From the NCBI RefSeq assembly GCF_900172225.1, contig NZ_FWFO01000003.1:62001-126000 (forward strand): a DNA stretch of 64,000 nucleotides, given 5' to 3'. Every line of letters starts with the position of its first letter. The stretch's first letter is position 1. Below the pieces are notes generated by a model. That model was not told where the DNA came from. It ran no database searches and worked only from the letters and a program-made list of their open reading frames with translations. This document shows, in pieces, positions 25,882 to 35,377 of this stretch. Made by a program: the position numbers and the translations under genes. Source of the stretch: Falsiruegeria litorea R37 (GTDB taxonomy: Bacteria > Pseudomonadota > Alphaproteobacteria > Rhodobacterales > Rhodobacteraceae).

Positions 25882-27188
25882 AACTGTTCCTGAGCACGAT
25901 CACAGCCCTGGTCCTGGCCCTACCCGCCTGGGCCGAGGTCAAAATTCAAGAAGTGACGTCGCAGGGTGGCATAAACGCCTGGCTGGTCGAAGAGCATTCG
26001 ATCCCCTTTACCGCACTTGAGATCCGCTTTCGTGGGGGTACCTCACTTGATGCTGCGGGCAAGCGGGGCGCCACAAACTTGATGATGGGGCTGATCGAAG
26101 AAGGGGCCGGAGACCTGGATGCCCGCGCCTATGCAAAGGAGTTGGAATCGCTGGCTGCCTCATTCTCTTATAGTGCGGACGACGACTCGGTCTCGATCTC
26201 GGCAAAATTTCTAACCGAGAACCGCGACGAGGTGATCGATCTTCTGCGGACCACGCTTCATCAACCCCGGTTTGACCAGGATGCGATTGACCGGGTCCGG
26301 GCACAGGTGATCTCGGGTCTCAAATCGGACGCCAAGGATCCCAACACGATCGCTGGTGAGGCTTTTTCTGCGATGGCGTTCGGAGATCACCCCTATGCCA
26401 CTGACGGCAAAGGCACGATCGAGAGCGTGACGGCGCTGACGCGTGACGACATCGTCGCGGCCCACAAGGGCGCCTTTGCTTTGGACCGTATCTATGTCGG
26501 AGCGGTCGGCGACATTTCGGCGGAAGAATTGGGAACGTTGCTGGACGAACTGCTTGCTGATCTTCCCGGCACAGGCGCGCCGATACCCGGCAAGGCAGAT
26601 GTCACCATCGATGGCGGTGTGACTGTGGTCGATTTTGTAACCCCACAATCAGTCGCTCTGTTCGGTCACTCAGGGATTGATCGCGATGACGAAGATTTCT
26701 TTGCCGCGTACATCTTGAACCACATCCTGGGAGCCGGTTCTTTCGAAAGCCGCCTGATGGCAGAAGTAAGAGAGAAACGCGGCCTCACCTATGGTGTCTA
26801 TTCCTATTTGGTTCCCAAGGATCTTGCCTCGATCTACTTGGGCAGCGTTGCCTCGGGCAACGCGCGCATCGCAGAAGCCATCGACGTAATCCGGGCAGAA
26901 TGGATCCGCATGGCGGAAGACGGCGTGACCGAAGAAGAACTGGAAGACGCCAAAACCTATCTGACAGGCGCCTATCCTTTGCGGTTTGACGGCAACGCCA
27001 GAATCGCGGGGATCATGGTCGGGATGCAGATGCAGGACTTGCCCATCGACTATATCGCCACTCGCAACGACAAGGTAAATGCGGTGACGTTGGAAGACAT
27101 CAAGCGGGTCGCAGGCGAATTGCTAAAACCTGAAGAGCTGCACTTTGTCGTGGTCGGTCAACCCGAGGGACTGGAAACCACGAACTGA
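25878..27188 (+). CDS. M16 peptidase-like partner subunit (no zinc motif)
   Basis: The 436-residue protein has a signal peptide (cut after LPAWA). It has the M16 fold, but the HxxEH position reads NLMMGLIEEG, so no zinc can be bound. It keeps the substrate-gripping Arg/Tyr motif EVREKRGLTYGVYSY near residue 298. In known heterodimeric M16 proteases one subunit supplies the zinc and the other this motif, so it probably forms an active complex with the upstream gene product. ATGA overlap supports equal synthesis. Confidence 0.9.
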   Translation: MKLFLSTITALVLALPAWAEVKIQEVTSQGGINAWLVEEHSIPFTALEIRFRGGTSLDAAGKRGATNLMMGLIEEGAGDLDARAYAKELESLAASFSYSADDDSVSISAKFLTENRDEVIDLLRTTLHQPRFDQDAIDRVRAQVISGLKSDAKDPNTIAGEAFSAMAFGDHPYATDGKGTIESVTALTRDDIVAAHKGAFALDRIYVGAVGDISAEELGTLLDELLADLPGTGAPIPGKADVTIDGGVTVVDFVTPQSVALFGHSGIDRDDEDFFAAYILNHILGAGSFESRLMAEVREKRGLTYGVYSYLVPKDLASIYLGSVASGNARIAEAIDVIRAEWIRMAEDGVTEEELEDAKTYLTGAYPLRFDGNARIAGIMVGMQMQDLPIDYIATRNDKVNAVTLEDIKRVAGELLKPEELHFVVVGQPEGLETTN

Positions 27189-27220
27189 GCCTTGTGGTTG
27201 TGCCTGGGCGCGCCGCAACC

Positions 27221-27450
27221 GGGGGTGCGCCCGCGCCCGAGCAGACCTGACTACGTCAGCTCCGCGAACGGCCTTGGGCCAAGCGCCGCGCTTTGCGCGG
27301 CGCGGTTCCGTCTGGGGCCAGTGGTTCGCAAAACAGGCCCATCATGGCGGCACCGGTACAACCTTACGCCAACCGCCGAGCGAAGCGAGGCCCGGCCCAA
27401 CGGGAGGAGGTTTCCCGCAAGGGACACCGACGACGGGCGGGAGAGCTCTC
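27221..27450 (-). repeat. Dispersed intergenic repeat element, copy 2 (inverted)
   Basis: The element is in the opposite orientation to the other copies. Its core lies at 27390-27409 on the minus strand and it ends in cgacgggcgggaga. The other end begins gggggtgcgcccgcgcccga. The ends are less perfectly inverted than in copy 1. It fills the gap between the convergent M16 and SDR genes. Confidence 0.8.
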
Positions 27451-27466
27451 TTTCCGGACGCTTACC

Positions 27467-28282
27467 TTAGTTGCTGCCCTTGGACATCGACCGCAGCATT
27501 TGCCCGATCATCTGTCCTGGTCGGCCAGAGCCACGCTGGTAGAGCGCGCCATCGACGGCCAGAACCGTTCCACTGATGTACCCGGCCAGATCCGACCCAA
27601 GGAACAGGCAGGCATTGGCCACGTCCTGTGGCTGTCCCCAACGGCCCAGTGGTACATCGCGTTTGAACTTCTCTTCAGCGTCCGGTGTCGGTGCAAGCCG
27701 TTTCGCGCCTTCGGTCCCTTCGATAAACCCAGGCACGACCGAATTCACACGGATACCTTCAAGCCCCCATTCCATCGACAACGTGCGCGTAATCTGGTCC
27801 ACACCTGCCTTTGCCGCGCAGACGTGGCTCTGCCCCTCATAGGGCAGATATGATTGCGGGGCCGAGATGTTGATGATGCTGGCGCCTGGGCGTCGTAGAA
27901 AGTCATAGGCTCCTTTCATCACATGGATGGTGCCCATCAGGTCGATGTCGATCACGGTTTTGAACGCGTTGATCGACATCTCGGCAGCAAGCGCCGGAAA
28001 GTTGCCGGCGGCCCCGGACACCAACACGTCGAAGTCACCAAATGCGTCGTGGAACCCTTTGAGCCCCGCCGCCACAGCTTCGGCGTCGCGCACGTCAAAT
28101 GCAGCGCCAATGGCCTCCTGCGCACCCGCTGCTTTCAGTGCCGCGACCGTGTCGTCTACCTTCTCCTGCGACCGGCTGGCGACCGCCAGCTTTGCGCCCG
28201 AGGCCGCAAAGGCCTCGGCGATGCCACGGTTGATGCCGCTGGTGCCGCCGATCACAACGACGGTCTTGCCTGAAAAGTCCAT
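27467..28282 (-). CDS. SDR oxidoreductase, 2,4-dienoyl-CoA reductase-like
   Basis: The 271-residue protein has the Rossmann motif GGTSGINRGIAEAF and a SGAAGNFPA motif. The usual YxxxK site reads SHVCAAK, with no Tyr, as in the peroxisomal 2,4-dienoyl-CoA reductase (DECR2) branch. The following WGLEGIRVNSVVPGFIEGTEG also fits that branch. DECR enzymes reduce 2,4-dienoyl-CoA with NADPH during beta-oxidation of unsaturated fatty acids. It is the last gene of the deoC-ALDH16-SDR run. The substrate is inferred only from family. Confidence 0.85.
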   Translation of the reverse strand: MDFSGKTVVVIGGTSGINRGIAEAFAASGAKLAVASRSQEKVDDTVAALKAAGAQEAIGAAFDVRDAEAVAAGLKGFHDAFGDFDVLVSGAAGNFPALAAEMSINAFKTVIDIDLMGTIHVMKGAYDFLRRPGASIINISAPQSYLPYEGQSHVCAAKAGVDQITRTLSMEWGLEGIRVNSVVPGFIEGTEGAKRLAPTPDAEEKFKRDVPLGRWGQPQDVANACLFLGSDLAGYISGTVLAVDGALYQRGSGRPGQMIGQMLRSMSKGSN

Positions 28283-28318
28283 GTAACGCTCCCCGTTTGA
28301 AACGGGGTGCCTTACGCC

Positions 28319-30652
28319 CTACTCCCCGTAAGGCACCCAGATGTTCTTGATCTCGGTCGCAGCCTGAAGGAACTTGCGGCTGTGGTCCACGCTCCAATCG
28401 GTTGCCGTGGCGTTATTCACCCAGGTCCGTTTCAGATTGCCCGCCGCCGCCTTTTCGATTTCGGCAGACACATCGCTGGACGAGAACGACCAGACCGCAT
28501 CGACATTCAGGTGCGAGGCCAGGGGCTTCGCCAGCTCGGCATGGCTGCCGGTCAGAATGTTCACGACACCCGCAGGCACGTCCGAGGTTTCCAGGATCTG
28601 GTAAAAATCGGTCGCCGCCAGAGGATATGGCTCACTTGCGGCCAGAACCACCCGGTTGCCCATGGCAATTGCAGGCGCCATGACGGACACGAGACCCAGC
28701 AAAGGTGCCTCATCCGCACATAGCGCGCCGATCACACCTGTGGGTTCTTTCATCGCCAATGCAACACCCCGGATCGGGACACCGTGCACCTGACCGTCGT
28801 ATTTGTCCGCCCAGGCCGCCGCGGTGAACAACCGCTGGATCGAGGTTTCGACCTCTTTCGCGCCGGTTGTCTTGCCGGTCATGGCATCGATCCGATGGGC
28901 AAACTCATCCGCCCGGGCCGAGAGGTTTTCGCCAATGAAATACAGGATTTGCGCCCGCAGATGGCCAGTGGCCTTGGCCCAGCCCTTGGCACCCGCTGCG
29001 GCCTCAACCGCGTTGCGCACGTCCTTACGGTTTGCCAAGCCCACATGGCCCAACAGGCCCGACTTGCCATAGATCGGTTTGGAGTAACCGCTGTCAGGAC
29101 GCGCCTGTTTGCCGCCGACGTACATCTTGGCGGTGCGGTCGATTGGGTCAACGGGCGCGCCTTCGCCTGCGATGGCTTCAACTTTGGCCAACGGCTTGGT
29201 CTTGCCCTTGGACTTGGTATAGGCGCTCAGACCCTCCCAGCCACCTTCGCGACCAAAGCCACTTTCGCGGACGCCGCCAAATCCGGCGGCTGCATCAAAG
29301 AGGTTGGTGGCATTCACCCAGACCACGCCCGCGACCAGCTTTGGCGCGATGTCGAGCGCCAGGTTCACGTTCTCGGTCCAGACGGTGGCTGCCAGGCCAT
29401 AGCGCGTGTTGTTGGCCAGCTCGACCGCCTCACCCGGTGTGCGGAAGGTCGAAGAAACCAGAACCGGGCCAAAGATCTCTTCCTGCATCAGCGGGTCGCT
29501 GGTTTCCAGACCGGTGATCAGGGTCGGTGGGAAATAGCAGCCGTTTTCCGGCATGTCGCACGCGGCTTGATAGAGCTCACCGGCGGTGTTGCTTTCGACC
29601 ATGGCCTTTATGGTCTGCAACTGGACCGGGTCCACCACCGCACCCACGTCGATGCATTTGTCGAGCGGGTTGCCGATGCGCAAGCCATCCATGCGCGCGC
29701 GCAGTTTGGTGTGGAACCGATCCGCGATCCCCTCTTGCACCAACAGGCGCGAACCGGCGCAGCAGACCTGGCCCTGATTGAACCAGATGGCGTCCACCAG
29801 ACCTTCGATGGCTGAATCGATATCGGCGTCGTCAAAGACGATGTAGGCGGACTTGCCACCCAGTTCGAGCGTCAGTTCCTTACCCGAACCCGCCGTTGCC
29901 TCGCGGATGCGACGACCCACCGAGGTCGAGCCGGTAAAGGCGATCTTGTCCACGTCCGCGCCCACGATCATCTCACCCACGGCGCCATCGCCGGTGACGA
30001 TGTTGACCACGCCCTTGGGCAGGCCCGCTTGGATGCAGATGTCGGCGAACAGCAACGCGGTTAGCGAGGTGTATTCGGCGGGCTTCAGAACCACGGTGTT
30101 TCCCATGGCCAGTGCGGGCGCGATCTTCCACGCCAGCATCAGCAGGGGGAAATTCCACGGGATTATCTGACCGCAAACACCCAAAGCTTCCGCATCAGGC
30201 AGCTCGCTCTCCATCAACTGGGCCATGCCCGCGTGATAGTAGAAATGCCGCTGTGCCAACGGGATATCTATGTCACGGCTTTCGCGGATCGGTTTGCCGT
30301 TGTCCATCGACTCGAGCACTGCGAACAAGCGTGAATGTTTTTGCAACAGGCGCGCAACCGCATAGAGGTACCGCGCACGGCCCGCACCACCCAGGCCTTC
30401 CCATTTGGGTTGCGCCTTGCGGGCGGCATCGACGGCTGCATCCACGTCCGTCTGTGACGCCTGGCTCAGGGTTGCCAGAACTTCGCCCGTCGCAGGGTTG
30501 CGGCTTTCGAACCCATCGCCGGGTTTGGTGAAGGCGCCATTGATGAAGTGACCAAACCGGTCGCCTTGATCCACCAGCCAAGCCAAAGCCTCGGCGGCAC
30601 TTTCGGGGGCGGGGCCATAATCCATGGTCTCAAAGATCTCTTTTACAGACAT
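28319..30652 (-). CDS. Two-domain aldehyde dehydrogenase, ALDH16 type
   Basis: The 777-residue protein has a full ALDH domain (about 1-490) with ELGGKSAYIVFDD and the catalytic Cys in NQGQVCCAGSR (about 296). A second, truncated ALDH domain follows (about 510-777) with KEPTGVIGALCADEAPLLGL but no catalytic Cys. This is the architecture of ALDH16, for which a bacterial Loktanella enzyme is active and the human form is not. The ATG has AGGAAG upstream; a longer frame would overlap deoC. It starts 10 bp after deoC, so acetaldehyde from deoxyribose-phosphate cleavage is a reasonable substrate guess. Confidence 0.9.
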   Translation of the reverse strand: MSVKEIFETMDYGPAPESAAEALAWLVDQGDRFGHFINGAFTKPGDGFESRNPATGEVLATLSQASQTDVDAAVDAARKAQPKWEGLGGAGRARYLYAVARLLQKHSRLFAVLESMDNGKPIRESRDIDIPLAQRHFYYHAGMAQLMESELPDAEALGVCGQIIPWNFPLLMLAWKIAPALAMGNTVVLKPAEYTSLTALLFADICIQAGLPKGVVNIVTGDGAVGEMIVGADVDKIAFTGSTSVGRRIREATAGSGKELTLELGGKSAYIVFDDADIDSAIEGLVDAIWFNQGQVCCAGSRLLVQEGIADRFHTKLRARMDGLRIGNPLDKCIDVGAVVDPVQLQTIKAMVESNTAGELYQAACDMPENGCYFPPTLITGLETSDPLMQEEIFGPVLVSSTFRTPGEAVELANNTRYGLAATVWTENVNLALDIAPKLVAGVVWVNATNLFDAAAGFGGVRESGFGREGGWEGLSAYTKSKGKTKPLAKVEAIAGEGAPVDPIDRTAKMYVGGKQARPDSGYSKPIYGKSGLLGHVGLANRKDVRNAVEAAAGAKGWAKATGHLRAQILYFIGENLSARADEFAHRIDAMTGKTTGAKEVETSIQRLFTAAAWADKYDGQVHGVPIRGVALAMKEPTGVIGALCADEAPLLGLVSVMAPAIAMGNRVVLAASEPYPLAATDFYQILETSDVPAGVVNILTGSHAELAKPLASHLNVDAVWSFSSSDVSAEIEKAAAGNLKRTWVNNATATDWSVDHSRKFLQAATEIKNIWVPYGE

Positions 30653-30662
30653 GCGTACTTCC

Positions 30663-31670
30663 TCAGCCCATGGAGTGACGGTAACCGGCGGAGTATGCCC
30701 CGGTGACATGGTGTTCCAACTGGCGTTCGATGTCGCCCAGCAGCGACGAAGCGCCAAAGCGGAACAGGTCAGGTTGCAGCCAGCGATCACCCAGCTCGTC
30801 CTTGATCAGCGACAAATAAACCAGTGCGTCTTTGGCTTTTGAAATGCCACCTGCGGGCTTATAGCCGACGCGATAGCCTGTGCGGTCATAGTAGTCGCGG
30901 ATGGCCCGAATCATCACCAGTGTAACTGGCAAGGTGGCGTTGACGCTCTCCTTGCCGGTCGAGGTCTTGATGAAATCTGCCCCCGCCATCATGCACACCA
31001 GCGAGGCGCGCGCGACGTTGCGCAGGCTGCCCAGCTCCCCGGTTGCCAGGATCGCTTTGACGTGGGCATCACCACAGGCTGCGCGGAATGCCTTCATCTC
31101 GTCATAGAGGGCCTGCCAATCACCCGACAACACGTGACGGCGCGAGATCACGATGTCGATCTCTTCCGCACCTGCCTTCACGCTCTCTTCGATTTCGGCC
31201 ACACGCAGGTGAAAGGGCGAGAGGCCTGCAGGAAAACCGGTCGACACAGCCGCCACCGGAATGCCGGTGCCTTTGAGGGCGTCCACAGCGGTTTCGATCA
31301 TGTCGTGATAAACGCAGACCGCGCCGGTGGTGATCGCGGGCATATCCATCGCATCCAGCAGCGCGCCCGAAACAGGTTGGCGCGCCTTGGCACACAGGCG
31401 ACGCACGCGGCCCACGGTGTCATCACCCGACAACGTCGTAAGGTCGATCATGGTGACCGCCTTGAGCAGCCAGGCCGCCTGATAGTCTTTCTTCACCGAC
31501 CGGCGTCCGGGCAACGTCGCGGCCCGGCGCTCGATGGCTGATGTATTGGCCTGCACGGCCCGCACCCAATCCAGGTCCAGCGCGGTGCCTGGGTTTCGGG
31601 GTTCCGTGACAAGCGGCAGATGCGCGGTGCGCACAGGTGTCTCAGCGCTTTGGGTGCTCTGCGATTCCAT
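30663..31670 (-). CDS. deoC: Deoxyribose-phosphate aldolase
   Basis: DeoC splits 2-deoxyribose-5-phosphate into glyceraldehyde-3-phosphate and acetaldehyde in nucleoside catabolism. The 335-residue protein has IDLTTLSGDDT, EIDIVISRR, the Schiff-base Lys in DFIKTSTGK and GYKPAGGIS with the second Lys. It carries an extra N-terminal ~70 residues relative to E. coli DeoC, as in the longer eukaryote-like class. Start is uncertain: ATG 31670 with GAGG 9 bases upstream is preferred over ATG 31679. Confidence 0.93.
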   Translation of the reverse strand: MESQSTQSAETPVRTAHLPLVTEPRNPGTALDLDWVRAVQANTSAIERRAATLPGRRSVKKDYQAAWLLKAVTMIDLTTLSGDDTVGRVRRLCAKARQPVSGALLDAMDMPAITTGAVCVYHDMIETAVDALKGTGIPVAAVSTGFPAGLSPFHLRVAEIEESVKAGAEEIDIVISRRHVLSGDWQALYDEMKAFRAACGDAHVKAILATGELGSLRNVARASLVCMMAGADFIKTSTGKESVNATLPVTLVMIRAIRDYYDRTGYRVGYKPAGGISKAKDALVYLSLIKDELGDRWLQPDLFRFGASSLLGDIERQLEHHVTGAYSAGYRHSMG

Positions 31671-31761
31671 CTGATGCATCCTCTGAGGAGTTAGAGGCGC
31701 AAAATCGCATGGGTGCGGCATATTGGCAAGCGACGGACAGCTTCTGACGGCGCGTTTTTTG

Positions 31762-31815
31762 ACCAAATGGCAAAAGTTTTTGGATGGGGCGCGCGTTTCG
31801 CCCCATCCATTTGGT
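31762..31815 (-). terminator. Hairpin downstream of the FAD/GcvT gene, possible terminator
   Basis: ggatggggc (31782-31790) pairs with gccccatcc (31800-31808), flanked by accaaat (31762-31768) with atttggt (31809-31815). It lies between the first FAD/GcvT gene and deoC. No clean T-run follows on the minus strand, so it may instead be a processing or stabilising hairpin. Confidence 0.4.
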
Positions 31816-31831
31816 TTTCAGCCCTGTAAGA

Positions 31832-34282
31832 TCAGACTTTGACCCGCTCGGACTTGGGATCGTACATCGGCTTGAGCGAGGCTTCGGCTTTGACCCGTGT
31901 GCCCATGACGTCGATCTCATAGGTCGAAGCCAGCACTTCGGCCGCAGTTTCGCCTTCGCAGGGCACGTATCCCAGACCAACGGCGGCACCGAGGTGGTGG
32001 CCGTAAGAACCGGAGCAGAGGTAGCCCACGATCTCGCCATCCCGGATCACCGGTTCGTTGTGATAGAGCAGCGGCTCGGCGTCGGTCAGCTTGAACTGCA
32101 ACAGGCGGTTCTTGAGACCTTCTTCTTTCTTGCGCAGCACCGCATCGCGACCGATGAAGTCCGGCTTGTCGGTCTTGACCGCAAAGCCCAGACCAGCCTC
32201 AAGCACGTGATCCTCGGCGGTGATGTCGTGACCGAAGTGGCGGAAGCCTTTTTCGATCCGGCAGGTGTCCATCATGTGCATGCCGCAGAGTTTCAGGCCA
32301 AGGTCCTGACCCGCTTCGTGCAGCACTTCAAAGGCGTGGCCTGCCATGTCGGAGGAGACATAGATCTCCCAACCCAACTCACCCACATAAGTCACGCGGT
32401 GCACACGGGCCAAGCCCATGCCCAGCTCGATCTCCTGCGCGGTGCCGAACGGGTTCACCTCGTTCGAGAAGTCGTTGGGCGAGACCATCTGCAACAGCTT
32501 GCGCGCGTTGGGGCCCATGACGGCCAGAACGCCCTCACCCGCGGTCACGTCAGTGATCACCACGTCGAAGTTGCCCTGGTTGCGGCGCATCCAGGTTTCA
32601 TCCGCCAGGCGGGTCGCCGCCGGTGTGACCACCAGATAGGCGGTTTCCGACATGCGCGTGACGGTCACATCCGCCTCGATCCCGGCGCGGCTGTTCAGAA
32701 ACTGGGTGTAAACGATCTTGCCCACGGGCACATCGTACTGACCACCACCGATGTAGTTCATAAAGGCGCAAGCATCGGGGCCTTCGACGCGGATCTTGCC
32801 GAAGGACGACATATCGTACATGCCGACGTTTGTGCGGATCGCGTTGTGCTCTTCGGCGACGTTGTCGAAAAAGTTCTGGCGCTTCCAGCTGTATTCATAC
32901 TCGGGCGTCTGACCTTCGCGCGCGAACCAGTTGGCGCGTTCCCAACCAGCGATCTCACCAAACACCCCGCCGTTTTCCTTCAAGTGGTGATGGAACGGTG
33001 TGCGGCGCACACCGCGCGCGGTGGCCTTTTGACGGAACGGGAAGTGGTCGGCGTAAAGCAGACCCAGCGTCTCTTTCGAGCGTTCGAACAGATACTGTTT
33101 GTTGCCCTGGAACGGCTGCATGCGGCTGATATCCACATCGCCCAGGTCAAAAGGTTTCTCGCCGCTGTCCATCCACTCGGCCAGCGCATGACCCGCGCCA
33201 CCGGCAGATTGGATCCCGATCGAGTTGAAGCCCGCCGCAACCCAGACGTTGTCCATCTCGGGCGCCAGCCCCAGGTGATAGGCGTCGTCGGGGGTGAAGC
33301 TTTCGGGGCCGTTAAAGAAGGTGTGGATACCGGCCTCTGCCAGCATCGGCATCCGCTCACAGGCTGCTTCCAGGATCGGTTCAAAGTGATCGAAGTCTTC
33401 TGGCAGCTGGTCGAATTCAAAGGTGTCGGGGATGCCTTTCATCGCCCAGGGTTTGGCGTTGGGCTCAAAGGCGCCCAGCAGGATCTTGCCTGCGTCCTCT
33501 TTGTAGTATGCGCATTCATCCGGAACACGCAGAACCGGCAACTGGGTCAGACCGTCGATGCTTTCGGTCACGATATAGAAGTGCTCACAGGCATGTAGCG
33601 GCACGTTGGTGTTCGACATCCGACCAACCTCGTGGCCCCACATACCTGCGCAGTTCACGATCATGTCGCATTCGATGTGGCCGCTTTCCGAGCCGTCGTC
33701 CGAAGCCCAATCGACGCCGGTGACCTTGCGGCCTTGGCGCACGATATTGGTGACCTTGGTGCGTTCCTTGACGATGCCGCCCCGCTGACGTGCGCCTTTG
33801 GCCAGGGCCAGAGCGATGTTGGCCGGATCACCCTGACCGTCAAGCGGCAGGTGTACAGCGCCTTTGACATCTTCGACGTTCAAGTGGGGATAGAGTTCGG
33901 CCACACGCTCGTTCGAAATCTCGTGAACTTCGACGCCAAAGGCACGCGCCATGGCCGCCTGACGGTAAATCTCTTCCTTGCGCTCTTCGGTCAGCGCCAC
34001 GGTGATCGAACCGTTGCGCTTGAAGCCGGTGGCAACGCCGGTTTCCGCTTCCAGCTCGCCATACAGCTCCTGGCTGTATTTCGCCAGTTTCGTCATGTTC
34101 GCCGTCGCGCGCAGCTGCGCGATCAGGCCGGCCGCGTGCCAGGTGGTACCACTGGTCAGTTGCTTGCGTTCCAGCAGAACAACGTCGTTCCAGCCTTTTT
34201 TGGTCAGGTGATAGGCCACCGAGCAGCCAATGACGCCGCCGCCGATGATGACCACGCGGGCCTTGTTGGGAAGATCAGCCAT
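31832..34282 (-). CDS. FAD-dependent dehydrogenase with GcvT domain (dimethylglycine/sarcosine dehydrogenase-like)
   Basis: The 816-residue protein has an N-terminal FAD/NAD fold (VVIIGGGVIGCSVAYHL) followed by SGTTWHAAG, where His49 matches the histidine that binds FAD covalently in dimethylglycine dehydrogenase. A central DAO domain, a FAO_M linker (about 375-430) and a C-terminal GcvT-like folate-binding domain (about 430-810) follow. Such enzymes remove N-methyl groups and pass the C1 unit to tetrahydrofolate. The neighbouring methyltransferase and GbdR-like regulator suggest glycine betaine or a related methylamine. The exact substrate is open. Confidence 0.88.
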   Translation of the reverse strand: MADLPNKARVVIIGGGVIGCSVAYHLTKKGWNDVVLLERKQLTSGTTWHAAGLIAQLRATANMTKLAKYSQELYGELEAETGVATGFKRNGSITVALTEERKEEIYRQAAMARAFGVEVHEISNERVAELYPHLNVEDVKGAVHLPLDGQGDPANIALALAKGARQRGGIVKERTKVTNIVRQGRKVTGVDWASDDGSESGHIECDMIVNCAGMWGHEVGRMSNTNVPLHACEHFYIVTESIDGLTQLPVLRVPDECAYYKEDAGKILLGAFEPNAKPWAMKGIPDTFEFDQLPEDFDHFEPILEAACERMPMLAEAGIHTFFNGPESFTPDDAYHLGLAPEMDNVWVAAGFNSIGIQSAGGAGHALAEWMDSGEKPFDLGDVDISRMQPFQGNKQYLFERSKETLGLLYADHFPFRQKATARGVRRTPFHHHLKENGGVFGEIAGWERANWFAREGQTPEYEYSWKRQNFFDNVAEEHNAIRTNVGMYDMSSFGKIRVEGPDACAFMNYIGGGQYDVPVGKIVYTQFLNSRAGIEADVTVTRMSETAYLVVTPAATRLADETWMRRNQGNFDVVITDVTAGEGVLAVMGPNARKLLQMVSPNDFSNEVNPFGTAQEIELGMGLARVHRVTYVGELGWEIYVSSDMAGHAFEVLHEAGQDLGLKLCGMHMMDTCRIEKGFRHFGHDITAEDHVLEAGLGFAVKTDKPDFIGRDAVLRKKEEGLKNRLLQFKLTDAEPLLYHNEPVIRDGEIVGYLCSGSYGHHLGAAVGLGYVPCEGETAAEVLASTYEIDVMGTRVKAEASLKPMYDPKSERVKV

Positions 34283-34380
34283 TTTTTCTCCGCCTCAGAT
34301 TTCTGCGCGCAAGATTGGCACATCGAGGCGACGAAAAATCCACAAAAAGCGTCAGGGAATCCGCCAAAATCACCCGAGAA

Positions 34381-35364
34381 TTAGCCGGGCAATGACCGCC
34401 TCTGTCGGCGCAGAACAAAGGGCGTTATGCCGTAAAAGCTTTTGTAAACCGCTGAAAATCCGTTGGGAAAACCACAAGCCAGACCGATTTCACGCACGCT
34501 CATGGTGGTGTTCAGCAGCAGGTTGTTTGCCTTGGCGAGCCTCATTTCCCGATAGAAGGTGTTCGGCGTCGCCCCCAGATAGGTCTTGAACTTACGTTCC
34601 AGCGAGCGATTCGAAAGTCCCAGCGCGGCGACGATTTCATTGATCGGAACGGGGTCTTCGACATTGGCCTGCATGATCTTGATGCATTGATCCAGCTTGT
34701 CGTCCCCCGTGGTCGTTGTCTTGACGCCCGAAAACGGCTGCTGCGAGCCAAAGTCGCGGATCTTTTCGTGCAATAGGATGTCGGCCACCGTCATCCGCGC
34801 CGCGCCCGAGATATGCCGCCCGATCACCTCAAGCGTTACGTCCACGGTTGCGCCCATGCCAGCACAGGTCACGACAGGCCCGTTTTCAGTGGCAATCGAG
34901 AAATTTGCGTCAAACGCGCCCGTCCGTTCGCGCAGAAAGGCCGAGTTTTCCCAATGGGTGGTGTGGGTTTCAATCTCGCCATTGTCGTGGATATAGCGGC
35001 TGGCGGCCTCGGCCAGCAGGAACACTTGTGCGCCGCGAAAGGTGTAGTCGGATACTTTACGACCAAGCGCCAGATCGGGACAGTCCGGGTCAGCGTTGCC
35101 GATGACAAAGACGTAATCCGCATTGGGTTGGCTGATCATGCGCTCGGTCGAAACGATCGCACCCGAGCTGCTTTCGATCATCCCGCCCGACAGCGAGCGA
35201 TAGGTCCAGGCAAATGGGGGCGTCGGGCAGACGCGATTGGCCAGGCGGATGACATCAACGACGCCTGCCAGTTCAGTCAGGACAAAGCCATCCGCCACGA
35301 CGATATCGAATTGCCATTGGCGATTGGTGTCCGACACCAGATGCAGTTTGTTCTTTCCACCCAT
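34381..35364 (-). CDS. GlxA/GbdR-like AraC-family regulator
   Basis: The 327-residue protein has an N-terminal DJ-1/PfpI amidotransferase-like domain (FDIVVADGFVLTELAGVVDVIRLAN, about 20-190) and a C-terminal AraC double helix-turn-helix (VAALGLSNRSLERKFKTYLGATPNTFYREMRL...IGLACGFPNGFSAVYKSFYGITP). GbdR of Pseudomonas, activator of glycine betaine catabolism, has the same layout. The start after a GGAGG is chosen, since the frame upstream overlaps the methyltransferase gene. It lies 14 bp after that gene and upstream of a demethylase gene, so it is the likely local activator. Confidence 0.85.
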   Translation of the reverse strand: MGGKNKLHLVSDTNRQWQFDIVVADGFVLTELAGVVDVIRLANRVCPTPPFAWTYRSLSGGMIESSSGAIVSTERMISQPNADYVFVIGNADPDCPDLALGRKVSDYTFRGAQVFLLAEAASRYIHDNGEIETHTTHWENSAFLRERTGAFDANFSIATENGPVVTCAGMGATVDVTLEVIGRHISGAARMTVADILLHEKIRDFGSQQPFSGVKTTTTGDDKLDQCIKIMQANVEDPVPINEIVAALGLSNRSLERKFKTYLGATPNTFYREMRLAKANNLLLNTTMSVREIGLACGFPNGFSAVYKSFYGITPFVLRRQRRSLPG

Positions 35365-35377
35365 GTCGCCGCCCCTC

